Shown here: positions 32,979 through 44,821 of the stretch, in pieces | How the letters are laid out: every line of letters starts with the position of its first letter | Position numbering within the stretch: the stretch's first letter is position 1 | Source: Rhypophila decipiens | Taxonomy: Eukaryota > Ascomycota > Sordariomycetes > Sordariales > Naviculisporaceae | DNA: 64,000 nt | Assembly: GCA_033297075.1 (NCBI GenBank) | Contig: MU858187.1 | Span: 37,900-101,899 of the forward strand | Reading direction: 5' to 3' | Position numbers and translations under genes: made by a program | The notes under the pieces: generated by a model | The model's input: only the letters and a program-made list of their open reading frames with translations | What the model was told of the DNA's origin: nothing | The model's database searches: none

Positions 32979-33993
32979 CACGCTAGGAGTGTTGCTCATT
33001 CTCGGCGTTCGGTGTGCCTGAACGCCACTAAGAACGGTCTCGGAGTTAAGGAATCATCAGGTGAGCACCAGCCCAGCCGATACACTCCTCTGTCTGTGTT
33101 CTCCATCATGGGCACGTACCTAAGCAACGAGCACTTTTCTTGAGAGACAACGAGCAGTATTGACATCGGGGTGATCCACCCTCTATGTTTGGATGCAGGT
33201 GAAGTGGATATTAGCATCCATCGTGCATCCTTTCTGCGTATGGTAAAAGGCAAGCTTCCACCTGCCCGATATCTAGATTACAAAAGCCGTTGGAGGTCAT
33301 GGGTTGCTACAGACACCTAGTCCAGGGAGTAGGCAAGTTGCTTTCATTTCGGGCAAATTCGTGTGTCACTTTGATTCAACAGCTCGAGCTTATGTGTAAG
33401 GTGACGCGCAGCCCGGGGAATGGGATGCACCCCTGATGCCCGATGCAGAAATCCGGGGTCGATGGCTTGAACTTTGATGTCGAGCGAGCCAGCTAGGATC
33501 CCAGAATCATGGAGGCATAGTTCTATCCCTCAACCCCGCAACTTGGGGAAAATAGAGGAGCTCCTCGTACTGGTCACTTTGATGACGACCTCCAAGAAAA
33601 CATAGGGGATATGGAATACTACCCACCAACTCAAAGGCGCATATAAATCAGACCATCAGTCTTGAAGTGATCCGCCGCTGAGCAAGCACCTGAGCTCTCT
33701 CTCTCCTTGGTCCAACACAGTTTGGCAGGAGGCTCGCAGGAACAATAAGAAGTGACTCAGGATGGCCCCAAAAGACATGGCTTCCGAATCAAAAAACGCA
33801 TCAAAAGGATCGGTTTCTCAACATGCAGGTGGATATTTGCGGGCAGATATTCTACCAGGGAATACACCAGACCGCAAGTTTTGTTCGTTCAATCGTTTTA
33901 GTAAAACCCGGCAAGCACAAATGCTGTCGCCACTTGATGAACACCGCTTTCGCTTTTCTACAAACAAGGAAGAACAAACAAAAAATAAGCCAT
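32979..33993. other. Intergenic downstream of ARP3
   Basis: 1 kb of unremarkable sequence between the TIR element and the ARP3 stop. I see no gene or repeat. Confidence 0.5.
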
Positions 33994-35702
33994 CTAAGAC
34001 CCTCCTGGTCCTCCGAGCAGTGCAAATCTCCGTACAATTCCAGGACCATATTCTTGGTACTGCAGAGGGACTGGTTAGTTGTTGCAACGAGGACACGGAT
34101 CCATGAAGCACGACGTACCTCTGCTTTAGTATGGCAGTACGAGCGGAATTCGGGAGTCTGGCCGAGCAGGCTGCCTCCGAACCAAGGGCCGTGCCGTTGT
34201 CTCTTGTGCGTGATAACCGACACGTCCAAGCCTCCGCTCTTTGCTCCACCGCTGCGGACCTCGCTAGCCTTGATTCTGGCATCAACCAACTGCTTGATGT
34301 CACGCTGTAACCGACGGCCAAAGTCCTTATAAAGAGTGCTTCCGCCCGAGAGCACAATGTTCTTGTACAGACCACGGCGCACATCGATGGGCGAGGACTG
34401 GATAACACCGTCGACTACCACGGGAAGGGGGGTCAAGAAGTCGGACGAGTAGATCTCGGGGTTGAAAAAGATCTCGGGAGCGAGGAAGCGCTCGTAACCA
34501 ACATCGACGGTCACCTGACGACCGCCGGGGTGCGATACCACATGCTTGATAAAGCGGCTGCGATCCTGGTCGTATTTGGAGAATTCCTTGACAATGTCAG
34601 GGCAGACATAGCAGTAGTCTTCCTTGATTTCCTGTGCTGTCTTGAGAGAGGAGTCGGGCTCTCCACGATCTCTTAGGAGCGACTGGACGAAGTACGTGAT
34701 GTCTCGGCCAGCGATAGGAATCGACTTGATCGATGACCCAATGACGTAGCCCTCGGCGACCGGGATAACGTGGGTGACGCCGTCTCCGGAGTCGATAACG
34801 GTACCAGTCAGCGATCTATCGTGAACTTTGGACGAGGTCCAGGAAGCTGCAAGGGCCAACACAGCCTGGACCGCAATGTAAAGACCCGCACAGTTGAACG
34901 ACTCGAAAAAGATCTCGGCGGTATTTTCGCGGTTTTCGGGGGGGTTCAAGGGCTACGACGGCATGTCAGCAGATGGCGCAACAAATTCTCCGGTGTGAGG
35001 CACTCATACTGGTTCGGTAAGAAGAAAATAATGATCTTCCGGCTCGACTCGTAGATATTTGAAGATGGAGTTGGACCAGAACCGTTCCATGTGATCCTGA
35101 ATTCACCGTCAGCCTAAGCGTCCAGAACGCGGCGTATCGGGGAATCTACCCAATTCTCTATCTGACCGTGTCTGATAGGATAGTGTAGTCCATAGCCTAG
35201 CCTGTCAGTCAGGGTGCCTGTCGAAGACGGTGAGTTCTCAGCCTACCAGGTCCGTTTGCTGCCGCTATCGCCTCGTCGCCAATAAAGAAGTCAAGGTCCT
35301 CAGTCCCGCGCTTCATCGACAAGTGACCCGAGGGACCGGCACCTCCGGTAAGAAACGATGGCTTGTTCGCTACAGCAGGGCGGCCAGAGCCTGAGCCGGC
35401 GCCCCCTGCGGCAGCACCTTTTGTCGCAATTGCGGTCGGGAACACGAAAGAGGGGGAATCATTGCCGGCGAAACCTGAGCAACAGAGACAGTGTCAGCTG
35501 GGAGAGATCTAGGAGAGTCAGATATGGATACATACCAAGCTTAGAGAACCCCGTGCCGCTGTACAGACATATGACGGTTAGCAATGATCTCTAGGTATTC
35601 TTTGTGGATCGCCCGTCAGGAGGCGGGGTTAGTTGCTGGCTGGTCAGCAGCAATATGGTCAACCTACTTGTCCATGACAACGGCGGGAGTTTGGTTGGCC
35701 AT
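33994..35702 (-). CDS. ARP3: Actin-related protein 3 (Arp2/3 complex)
   Basis: Seven exons: 35702-35668, 35558-35536 (23 nt), 35474-35247, 35196-35150, 35096-35010, 34952-34119 and 34059-33994, giving 439 residues. The joined start is [24 protein letters not shown], the actin-fold phosphate-1 loop. An Arp3-specific Gly/Ala-rich insertion follows at about residues 38-58. Other actin-fold marks are [17 protein letters not shown] (phosphate-2), [34 protein letters not shown] (adenosine) and the Arp3 tail [29 protein letters not shown]. The protein ends GGPGGS, a normal Arp3 end. With Arp2 it nucleates branched actin at endocytic sites. Nothing is truncated. Confidence 0.96.
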
Positions 35703-36957
35703 GTTTGCAGAGCCACCGAGGCGCTCAGCGTTTGGGAGATGCTGTTTTGTTTGCCCAGATACTGAAGGAGGTTGCTTGATCGGGCGGAGTGAACCCAGAA
35801 TGAAGTGGTAGGTAGTGAGGTTGGTGATTACGTGCCTTGACGGAGCTAGCTTGTGGCCGCCTGTGGTTGTAACCCACAGTTGCGGCTGGCAGTGCAGGTG
35901 TCCACTGGCAAGGCTCCAGACTGAAGAAGCCCCGCCCATTACGGCGAGACATTGGCACCACTTGCGCAGCTTCGTGTATGCTGACCTTGGTCAACAGCGG
36001 GCCAATCAATCAAACTGCGGAATCTACTCCATCACAATGGATTAACCCTTCCTCGAAATCATTGCCTTGTTTGTTGACTTTTACCATTATACACCCAACA
36101 TGTAGGTCCTCTCGACAAGTGATTCATTCAGTCTCGAATCGGAAGGCATGGCTCATATTCATTTGTTACAATCCCAAGATTCAAAATGTTTTTGGCCCTC
36201 TCTCAAATCCAGGACCCAACCGCAAATCGCTGGGGGCTGGCATCGGTGAACATCTCAGAGGGAAACAACGAACCACTTTCTACACCACCAGCACCTTCCT
36301 CAATGACCAGTGAATAGAACACTTTCCGATTCTACTCACTTCCGTACACAAGGATGATTCTGCATTTCCTTCCTTACATTTCTCAAATTGCCGCTTCAAT
36401 CTCGCTGTGGAGAACAGATCAATTCCGGTTCACCGTATCCTAGTGCAACCCTGGTGATTCTTCATCACTCCCATCTCCAAACCGCCATATTCCCTCTTCT
36501 CCTTTGGTCCTCTCGGGCACCCGCCACTCGCTGTCGTTGCTCTCATCTCGGGTCTTTCTGTGCCCTCCTTCGATACTAGCCCGGACATTCGCAACTCTTT
36601 TCTCTCTCTATTAGCTCTATTTTCCATCATTTATCCTGTCGTCAGTGCGACTCCTCTCAGCTTATCCAACCCCTTCAAAAACCACCAAATATCTGGTCTG
36701 GGGTTTTGGTAGCACTAGAACCTTATCCCACACGATCCTCGACGTATTCTGTTCTTACCCTGGACCTTGCCGAGATTTTTGAGCAAGGCGCTTCCGGGAG
36801 GTCACGATTATACATCTTCAGCCATACCCAGTGCTAGAAGTGATTCGAGGCGTCTAGGCGGAGCTGGGTCTGCCTGTTTTGGTTGACTTGGGACGGAAAC
36901 TTTTTGCGCGGCCCAGCGTTGGATACGGAAATCTCCACGATAATCCTAGATCGTACG
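35703..36957. other. Divergent promoter region of ARP3 and threonine aspartase
   Basis: 1.25 kb. The 36300-36800 part is pyrimidine-rich, fitting a transcription start/leader for the plus-strand gene. The reading frame of the aspartase is open upstream to 36883 but only with a TTG codon. No repeat was seen. Confidence 0.5.
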
Positions 36958-38710
36958 ATGGAACGCGGTCCAACATATGCCTCGGTCCTCAACGGAGGTA
37001 TCAGACCTACATACGCATCTGTCCTTCAGAATAACAACTCAGCGTACCCGTCGATCCTTTCGGGAGATAGTACCGTTGACAGGATGCTCAGGCGAGGGAA
37101 ACAACCCGTTGCCGCGATATTCATCCATGCCGGTGCGGGATTCCACAGCATTGCTAATGAGGGGGTCCATCTTGAAGCCTGCAGCGAGTAAGTTGGCACA
37201 AACATATGATCCAGCTTCTGACCAAACATCAAATCCCTAACTTCACTTCGACAGAGCTGCCAGAGTAGGCATGATGTTCCTGAAAAACGGCGCCTCAGCC
37301 ACTGAAGCTGTGGAAGCTGCCATCAAGTGTTTGGAGGACCAGGAGATCACCAACGCAGGATTTGGGAGCAACCTAAACATCGAAGGGATTGTGGAAGGCG
37401 ATGCCACGATTGTCGATCATCTGGGAAGAAGCGGTGCTTGTGGGGCTTGTCCTGGTATGTTCTGCGTGTTCTGCGTCTTCACCGATACCGCTCCATCTGC
37501 AACATGAAACTTACAAACGGGCATAGGAATCAAAAACCCTATCTCGCTGGCCAAGATGATTCTGGATCACAGTTGCCGACCATTGTCGCTACGCCGGGTC
37601 CCACCTAATATTCTCGTGGGTGTAGGGGCCAAAGGATTTGCTGAAGAGCACGGCATGACTTCGACACTTAACGACAACCTGATTTCCAGGAACGCCAAAG
37701 AACGCTTTCTTCGCTGGACCGAAGACCTGAAAAAGGCAGAGTCGAGGCTTATCCCGGCCCCTACAGCTTGTGCGTTGGATTCGGCAAGTACCGCGGCGAC
37801 ATTGACGGGCACATGGAACGAGGGCCAGCCCGATTCTCCTCGCCCCTTACGGAATGCCTCGCAGGGGATACCGCAGAACCCCCTTGATTTGGCGGCTCCT
37901 GTATTCCAGTTTCCGGGAAGCCACACGTCGGCTAAGCGGCCAAAAAATCTCAGTGATGGACCTATTCCTCGCCCGACTCGCCGTGGTGAGCCCTCGTTTG
38001 ACGGCCAGAGTCACGATGGGACTGCTATCAATGACGGCGGGCTTCCGAATGCGGTGGTAGCACAGTTACCAGGGGAACCAGTGGAAGCATCCGATCCTGG
38101 CCAGGAACTTGGCAACCCGGATGTGTACAAAGAAACCCAAAAGAAGGATAAGGTGACTGACACTGTTGGGGCAGTTGCCATCGATTTGAAGGGCCGTATT
38201 GCTGCGGGATCCTCATCGGGAGGTATTGGAATGAAGCACACGGGGCGCATTGGACCAGCGGCTTTGGTAGGAGTTGGAACAGCTGTTATCCCGGAAGACG
38301 CCGAGGATCCAGACCGAACTTCAGTGGCGGCCGTCACCAGTGGGACTGGGGAGCATATGGCAACGACGCTTGCCTCTTCCAAGTGTGCGGAGCGACTGTT
38401 TTACGGCACCCGCCGGGGCCCCGGTGGACGAAATATCGAGGAGGATGATGAACAGATTCTCCTCGAGTCGTTTATCATGGACGACTTCATGGGCCACCCC
38501 GGAGTCAAGCCTTCGCCTACGGCTGGAGCGATTGGCGTCATGGCGGTAAAGAAGGACCGGGGAGGAATCTGGTTCTACTTTGCGCATAATACGGATTCAT
38601 TTGCGCTGGCTTCCATGTCGACTTTTGACCGCGAGCCGCTCTGTGTCATGTCTCGGCTGGGTAAGGACCGGAGGGTATCACAGGGCGCGCGGAAGATCCG
38701 GCTTGATTGA
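36958..38710 (+). CDS. TASP1: Threonine aspartase (taspase 1 / asparaginase 2 family)
   Basis: Three exons: 36958-37187, 37255-37454 and 37527-38710, giving 537 residues. It is an Ntn-hydrolase zymogen. The alpha part has IFIHAGAGFHS near the start and the substrate-site block NAGFGSNLNIEGIVEGDATIVD. Autocleavage and catalysis use the Thr of DTVGAVAID (about T356). The beta part continues RIAAGSSSGGIGMKHTGRIG and GTGEH. The enzyme family cleaves after Asp in protein substrates (MLL and TFIIA in animals). A fungal substrate is not known from the sequence. A long, poorly conserved linker (about residues 215-350, Pro/Ser-rich) separates the halves, as is usual in fungal members. The N-terminus has two similar segments (GPTYASVLNGG and RPTYASVLQNN), a small internal duplication. 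I chose the ATG at 36958 because upstream in-frame codons lack ATG. Confidence 0.9.
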
Positions 38711-39407
38711 AAGGTCGCGAAGGTGTACCGCATGCTCGGTTTAGTAAAGCTTGAGAGGTCAAATGAGACTCGGGGTACTCGCAAAATTCTGGCGCGAGCG
38801 AGGTGAGCCTTGATTTTCTCTCGACGCGTTGGGGCACAAGGAATTTTGGAAAGACATGGTCGCCAACCCGGCAGGGGTTTTCCAGACTGAATGACTGAGC
38901 GAGGTTTTGCTTTTAGCCTAGACACGCACGAAACTCATTAGACTTAATCAGTAGGATTCTCACTAAGGAAATACACAAAACATCTCCTAGTTTGCATGAA
39001 GCGATGAGACAGAGCCCCGCTAGGTTCGAAATCAAATCCGTTGTGACAGTGAAGGCATCGCTAGAACTCCAGGACTTGCCTGCTACGGAATATCAGCAAG
39101 CGAATGCAAAATACAATACAGAGGTTTAAAGAAATATGAACCATTCCAATGCTCCCATAACGCCGCCCATTGCTGATATTCGCTCATTTAAACCCCGCCC
39201 GCCGATCTTGAATTCCTATTTTTGGTTTGTCTTTCCAAGCCAGTGAGTGATAATGAAACTTGTAATTTACATGGTAGCAACAACCACCCAACTGTTGTTA
39301 CCCTTTTCGTAGCCGTCTTCCGTTTTTTCCGAACCACGCAATGTATGAGGCATGTATAAAAGCAGAAAGTACTCTCCAATTGTGTCTTGTTGTGTGATAT
39401 AGAAGAC
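38711..39407. other. Intergenic between convergent genes, nothing recognised
   Basis: 700 bp holding the 3' ends of the aspartase and TFB4 genes. No repeat or RNA gene was seen. Confidence 0.5.
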
Positions 39408-40472
39408 TTAGGCAACGACCGGTCTGGCCCCATAGTTTCCAAGCTGGAGCTTCGATTTGCAAGTGAGGCACTCCCCTTCCGAAGGGACCTCGCAGAATAT
39501 GCTCAGGCACACGCTGCACACGAAGCCCGTATCAATCACCCTCCTGTGACAGAAACAGGCGGCGCGGAAATCCACCAGCTCGGCGTTGGGTAAGAGGAAC
39601 GGGGTGCCGCCCCGGCCGCCTCCCTTCTTCCCGCTAGACTCATTTGGAGAAGTTTCGGAAGCAAATTCGAACGAGGGCGGTAAGCGATTGAGCCCCAACA
39701 TGAGGTATTGAACGATGCCCTGCGGCTCTTTGGCGCGAATGAAGATCCCCCGCGTGAGGTAGCTAGCTTGCTGGAGGAAGGTCGGGTTCCCGCGTAGACA
39801 GAGAGTGTCGATTGGGATCTGGGAGTGGGCGGCTGCGAACACGGCGTTCATGGTTGTTATGTATTGCGCTGGGTTGGAGTCGCTCACCGAGAGGACGACG
39901 ATTCGAGCGTTTAGACCCGGCAGACCGTCAGTAGAGGTTGCTACCGGGCCGCTGCCAGTAGTAGGGCCGCCGCCGTAGCCGGCTCCCCGGCTGGTGGTCA
40001 GAGAGATGGAGGTCTTGTTTATGTGTGTGAGGGCGAGGGTTAGCGCGCCGGAGATTTGGGTTGTCGTGGTGGACTTGATGTCTGCTTCGGTTGTCTCGCT
40101 GACAAGCTCGCGGAGGGAGGTGAATACTGAGTGTTTTATCTCGGCGAACTTGGGGAACTCGTTGCCTGTTAGGGGCGGTTGGGCTGCTTCTGCGTTTGTG
40201 TTTCGTCGAGGGGGCGTTGGGTATAGCCAGACGGCCCGGTTGCAATGGGCTGCTATTATGGACACCTCGTTCGCGTTGTCGCCTGCCAGGTGGGCGTTGG
40301 TGAAGACGAGTGCGTTGGCGACGGCTTGGGTCAGAGTGAGAGTGTTATTCAGAGCTGACCAGGCGCGAGGGTTGGTGTCGATGATGACGCTCAGGAGGGA
40401 CGGGATCGTGCTCTGCGTCTGTTCGCCCTGGTAGTGTACCGATGCGTCGACGACATCTTGGGGGGTGGGCAT
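39408..40472 (-). CDS. TFB4: TFIIH core subunit Tfb4/p34
   Basis: Intronless, 354 residues. The von Willebrand A-like fold opens with SLLSVIIDTNPRAW and continues LVFTNAHLAGDNANEV, LTLALTHINKT and RIVVLSVSDSNPAQYITTMNAVFAA, the order known for p34. A short Gly-rich insertion (about 165-185) and a KKGGGRGG stretch (about 285-295) are loops. The C-terminal zinc module reads CFCHRR..GFVCSVCLSIFC..CLTCKSKL with eight cysteines and histidines spaced as a C4-type finger. TFIIH opens promoters for Pol II and DNA around lesions in nucleotide excision repair. Tfb4 contacts Ssl1/p44. No anomaly was seen. Confidence 0.95.
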   Translation of the reverse strand: MPTPQDVVDASVHYQGEQTQSTIPSLLSVIIDTNPRAWSALNNTLTLTQAVANALVFTNAHLAGDNANEVSIIAAHCNRAVWLYPTPPRRNTNAEAAQPPLTGNEFPKFAEIKHSVFTSLRELVSETTEADIKSTTTTQISGALTLALTHINKTSISLTTSRGAGYGGGPTTGSGPVATSTDGLPGLNARIVVLSVSDSNPAQYITTMNAVFAAAHSQIPIDTLCLRGNPTFLQQASYLTRGIFIRAKEPQGIVQYLMLGLNRLPPSFEFASETSPNESSGKKGGGRGGTPFLLPNAELVDFRAACFCHRRVIDTGFVCSVCLSIFCEVPSEGECLTCKSKLQLGNYGARPVVA

Positions 40473-41572
40473 GTTGAAAGCAAATTGCTAGACCCTCTGG
40501 CCCGCCCGGTTGGACCGCTCCAATGTATGCGATCGTCCTGTCGCGTGGGCTTGGTGTTGCGGTTGTACGAACCTTTTTTTTATTTTTTATATTCGATGTT
40601 GCGTGTGATGTATGATGTACTCCAACTTTTGGTTTTGGTATTCGATGTTGGAGGTGATACCTTGTGATGTACTTCCGTATTGGCCGTCTCGATCGGCATT
40701 ACCGTATCCGTACTGCATAAGGCTTATCGACTTATCAGCACTTGATTGGTTTACATTTTTTCTCCAACTTTCACCATGCGGAGAAGGCGCGGGGGTCCAA
40801 GATGGGGGTCTCCAGAAGCCCAGCAGGCCCAGCAAGCCCAGCTCCTAAAAACGGCGCAATTTAGTATATTGTACACAAGGCAACCACACTTCTCAGGTCA
40901 AATGCCCCGAACACTGGAACTGCAAATCTCATTGGGAGGTGCGTGCCAATCAGCACCTGTGTGACGTCGGCTCTTTACCGATTGTGGCGGCGCGTTATTC
41001 ACGTACGTTACGGAGGCCCACGAGGAGGGGTCTAGTGGGCGCCAGGGAAGGCATGTCTAGGCCTCGGACTAAAGAACGGCCCACTTCTTGTCAGACAGCG
41101 TTTTTAGCCCTGACGAGTACCTCTAGTGCGGTGGTTCAGTCAAGAGTTCCATCTGATCTCTCCCTTGTCACATATGCACACCAGATCAAAGCTAACCTCT
41201 TGGTCAAACATCAGACAAGACCAAAAGTTATCTAACGGGTGTCACGATTCAGCACAGTTCTGGAACACAAAACCATCACGTTACAATCCTTTTTTACTCC
41301 CGATCTCGCTCATTGGTTGCCTGTCACGCATTCCGAAAATACCTCTTTTGCTTCTGATCTACCCCGCGAATCTTTTTTCCAACTCCTACTGTCACAGATT
41401 GCTATATCTCGCTCTCCCTTCTATTCCATCCCAGTTTCTTCGCTGTACAACTACCTTTATTCTCTCACCCTTGCTCCTATCTACACGGCGACCTTTCAAA
41501 ATTCGGGACCTTATTCAGAACTAACGTTTCCCCACGCACGCTTTGCGACACGTCTAAACCCAAGAGCATCCG
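40473..41572. other. Divergent promoter region of TFB4 and CRO1-like gene
   Basis: 1.1 kb. The 41230-41560 part is strongly C/T-rich, as in fungal 5' leaders. No repeat or RNA gene was seen. Confidence 0.5.
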
Positions 41573-43768
41573 ATGGCATCTCCCGCCGACCCCGCGGGCC
41601 GAAACCCCCTTACGAGGGAGGACCAAACTCTCCTCGTCCTCGCCCGGCTGATGGAGGGCGGCCAGGAAGACTCGGAGACAGTAACAGATTTAGACCGCCT
41701 TACGAAACTCCTGAGCGACGACGTAGAACATGTAAAGGCGGGCGAGCCCTCCATCACGAGCGTTATCGACAGTGACTGTGTCGACACCATTGTATGCTAT
41801 CTGGACATGAGGCAACCGGAAATCGTTAGGGGACACGCGGCCGTTAGCACATCTGCATATCTCAAAGCCGCTGGGGATGATGGAAATATGAAGCTGGCCG
41901 ATTTCTTTCACGACCACATCCGACGAGGAACATATGACGACTACATCGTCGCCTTTTGCGTCGCGGCTACGATATTTCCCATCGTTCCCGAGCTCACAGC
42001 CGACCTGTTCCTGAGCGAAGGCTTTCTTTCCAGTCTAGGCCCACTGATGAGGCGAAAATGGAAGAGCCGGAAAGTCGAGACAGCGTGCCTTGAAATGCTC
42101 AACGCAGCCTGCATGCACACGCATTGCAGAGAGGCTGTCCAGAAGTACTGCACAGAGTGGCTGGAGGAGGTGGTTGACCAAGATCCCGAAGATGTCGTCA
42201 AGGCAATGTACGCTGCCGATCCCGACGTGCACCTTCAAGAGGGCTCCATCTTGATGAGAAGGCATTCGGAGCAGGTTCAAAATCTTGCTGCCGTGGTCCT
42301 GGCCAAACTCAGGGTATGCAACCGCACCTGCACGCCCCCAAGACCTTGTTGTGCCCGTCCCACCACCTCTTGCTGATGATGTCTCGACTGACATCCAGGC
42401 TTGAAGGCAGTGCAACCCGTTAAGCCCCCATCCGACTTGTCCGGGCCCCGGATCGAGCAAGCGACAACGAGCATAGAGGACCTCTCCAAGATGTTCACAA
42501 ACATGCTTCTGAAGGACCCGGAACATTCGGCTAAGCCTTCTATCGAAGGACTGGCCTACGCGACCTTGCAGCCACAAATAAAGGAAGACCTGTCCAAAAA
42601 CAAAGAGTTCCTGCAAAGTCTGGTCAAAGCGCTACAAGGCGCTCCTCCGAAATCGCCCATGACCTACGGAGCACTTAGCATTTTTCATAACCTCACCGTG
42701 TTCCAGCCCGCGCGATCCGACGAGGAAAAGAGAATAGATCAACTCAAGGCGTACGCCAATGCGCTCGGGAAAATAGAACCCAACCCTCTAAACGATCATG
42801 ATCATGTCCTGGAACGCTGCAAGCGGGTTTTCGAGGCGGGCATCACTCCCGTGCTCATTACACATGGTGTGCAGGGCTCGCTCGCTTCCAAAGCTCTCGT
42901 CATATGCATCATATACTCGCTCTCAATGGTGACTGCTTTCAGAGGCCAGCTCGCCCAACAAGGCGCGGTTCGCTTCTTACTCGCCGCCTGGGCTGCCTTA
43001 CCTGAGACTGAATCCAAGTCTCGTCGAACTGCTGCTCAAGCGCTCGCGCGGATACTGATAAGTACAAATCCAGTGCTCGTGTTTGGTGGCACCCGCCCAA
43101 TCTCTCAGAGCAATGCTATCAGACCCCTGGCGTCTATTGTCAACCCCGATCCGGACGCCGAGACCCGAGATCTCCTGCCTTCCTTCGAGGCTTTGATGGC
43201 ACTTACCAACTTGGCGTCAACGGATGACGAGACCCGCGATAACATTGTCCGCGCGGCGTGGCCGGACGTGGAGAATATGCTTCTCAACTCCAACCCGCGC
43301 GTCTCAACTGCGGCTGTCGAACTCGTCTGCAATCTTGTCCAGAGTCCCACGCAGGCAGTTGACCTGTTTTGCGAGACCAAGCCTCCACAACACGCCCAAA
43401 ACAGGATCCGCATCCTTTTAGCACTGGCTGATGCCGAGGATGTTGCCACGCGGTGTGGTGCTGGCGGTGCTCTCGCCACTTTAACTGGTTATGAAGCCGT
43501 GGTCCGCGGGATCCTGGCGGAGAAGCGTGGGGTCGAAGTGATTTTGGGATTGTGCCGCGAGGACCGGGAAGATTTGAGACACCGCGGTGCGTTTTGTGTG
43601 TGCAATATGATCTCTCAAAACGACGCTGGGCTGGCTAAGCAAGTCAAGGAGAAGATGAAGGCTGCCCAGGCGGTGGAAATCTTGACGGAAAGTGTCAAGA
43701 AGAGCCGCTCGGCCGAGGTTGTCGAGATTACGATAGAAGCGCTCAAAGGGCTCATTGATGAGACGTGA
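41573..43768 (+). CDS. CRO1: CRO1/She4/UNC-45-domain armadillo-repeat protein
   Basis: Two exons: 41573-42313 and 42407-43768, giving 700 residues. The acceptor is the AG just before GCAGTGCAA, which keeps frame. The alternative CAG eight bases upstream shifts the frame. The protein is all-helical armadillo-type repeats. The central UNC-45/Cro1/She4 segment lies at about residues 60-245 and a long ARM array follows (for example QGAVRFLLAAWAAL, LPSFEALMALTNLAS, STAAVELVCNLVQS, RCGAGGALATLTGYE). Proteins with this domain act as myosin chaperones. Podospora CRO1 is needed for proper septation and the cell-to-syncytium switch. No TPR domain is present at the N-terminus, as expected for fungal members. 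It is probably cytosolic and partners myosin heads. Nothing is truncated. Confidence 0.85.
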
Positions 43769-44821
43769 CCGAACTGTACGATAGACAAATATGCCTACAT
43801 AATTCATTCAGCTTGCCACCCTACAGTCCATTGTGTTCCATGCCTCTCTATTAAGATCAGTACAGTATGACTGAAGCGCTCTGCTTTTGTTTAGGTACAT
43901 CTACATAAACTACGAGGTGCGTTTGGTACTGTCAAACGCTGAAAGAAAACAGACGAGAATAGCAAGGGATGTAGATGTAGACACGAGGATAGGTTGACAT
44001 ATGAAAAAGGCAGAGGTAGAGGTGTTATATAAGACAACGAGAGTAATACTGATAAGTGGGTAGTGTACGTGTACATACATGAGCAACATCATTATCAAAC
44101 ATGAGCAAGGCAGGTAGGCCAGTCCTGAAAAGAAAGGAAAACTAATATGTAAAGAGGAACAAAAAAGTAGGCTGTAAAATTATAAACCGGTGAAGCGAAT
44201 GAAGACAATCAAGCCCCCCCTCTCTCTCCCCCCGCTCTAGTAAAAAACATGACAAACGGAATCAGAAGAAGAAGAGGAAGAAGAATTAGTCCATCCTTCT
44301 TCTCCTCCTCCTCCTGAACAACTACCCCATCCCAACATATTATCATCCCCCAAAATCATCGTCATTGTCGCAGTGGTGGTATCTCTCGGCGGCCTAGTAG
44401 AAGAAGAAAGACAAACATCATGGTCGTCTGCAACAGGAAATTTTGAAAATGAAGGAGCAAAACGACGCGGCGTAGGGGAATCAGTAAGAAAAGCCAAATC
44501 AAAAGAATCAAAACCTCCACCACAACCACAACCACCAACGACATCAAAACAACAAAACGGTGCACCGCCAGCAGCACCAGAGTCCCAAACGCCGTCGCTA
44601 TAGTGCATCGTGCGAGCAGTGGTATCAGTATAGTTGGCAGCAACGACACAACAAGAAGAACCGGGCAAGAAAGAAGGCCAAGAAGTAGCAGGGGTAGAAC
44701 TGTGAGTCGATGAACACCCCAGCCCTGCTACCACGGCAACCAAGATCAAGAAAGCAAAAACAGCAACAAGACGCAATAGCCAAAACCCCCAAGGAAGTGG
44801 AGTCGCAATTCCACCGCCCCC
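43769..44821. other. Intergenic between convergent genes
   Basis: 1.05 kb. It contains CT/GA-rich simple sequence (for example 44207-44300). A minus-strand frame at 44237-44776 looks like a short secreted Cys-rich protein but has no ATG and starts inside the kinesin 3' side, so I do not call it. Confidence 0.5.

Noticed and set aside
44237..44776. Minus-strand frame resembling a secreted Cys-rich protein
   Set aside because: It starts at TTG with no ATG, lies directly after the kinesin stop, and consists of simple-sequence-derived residues.
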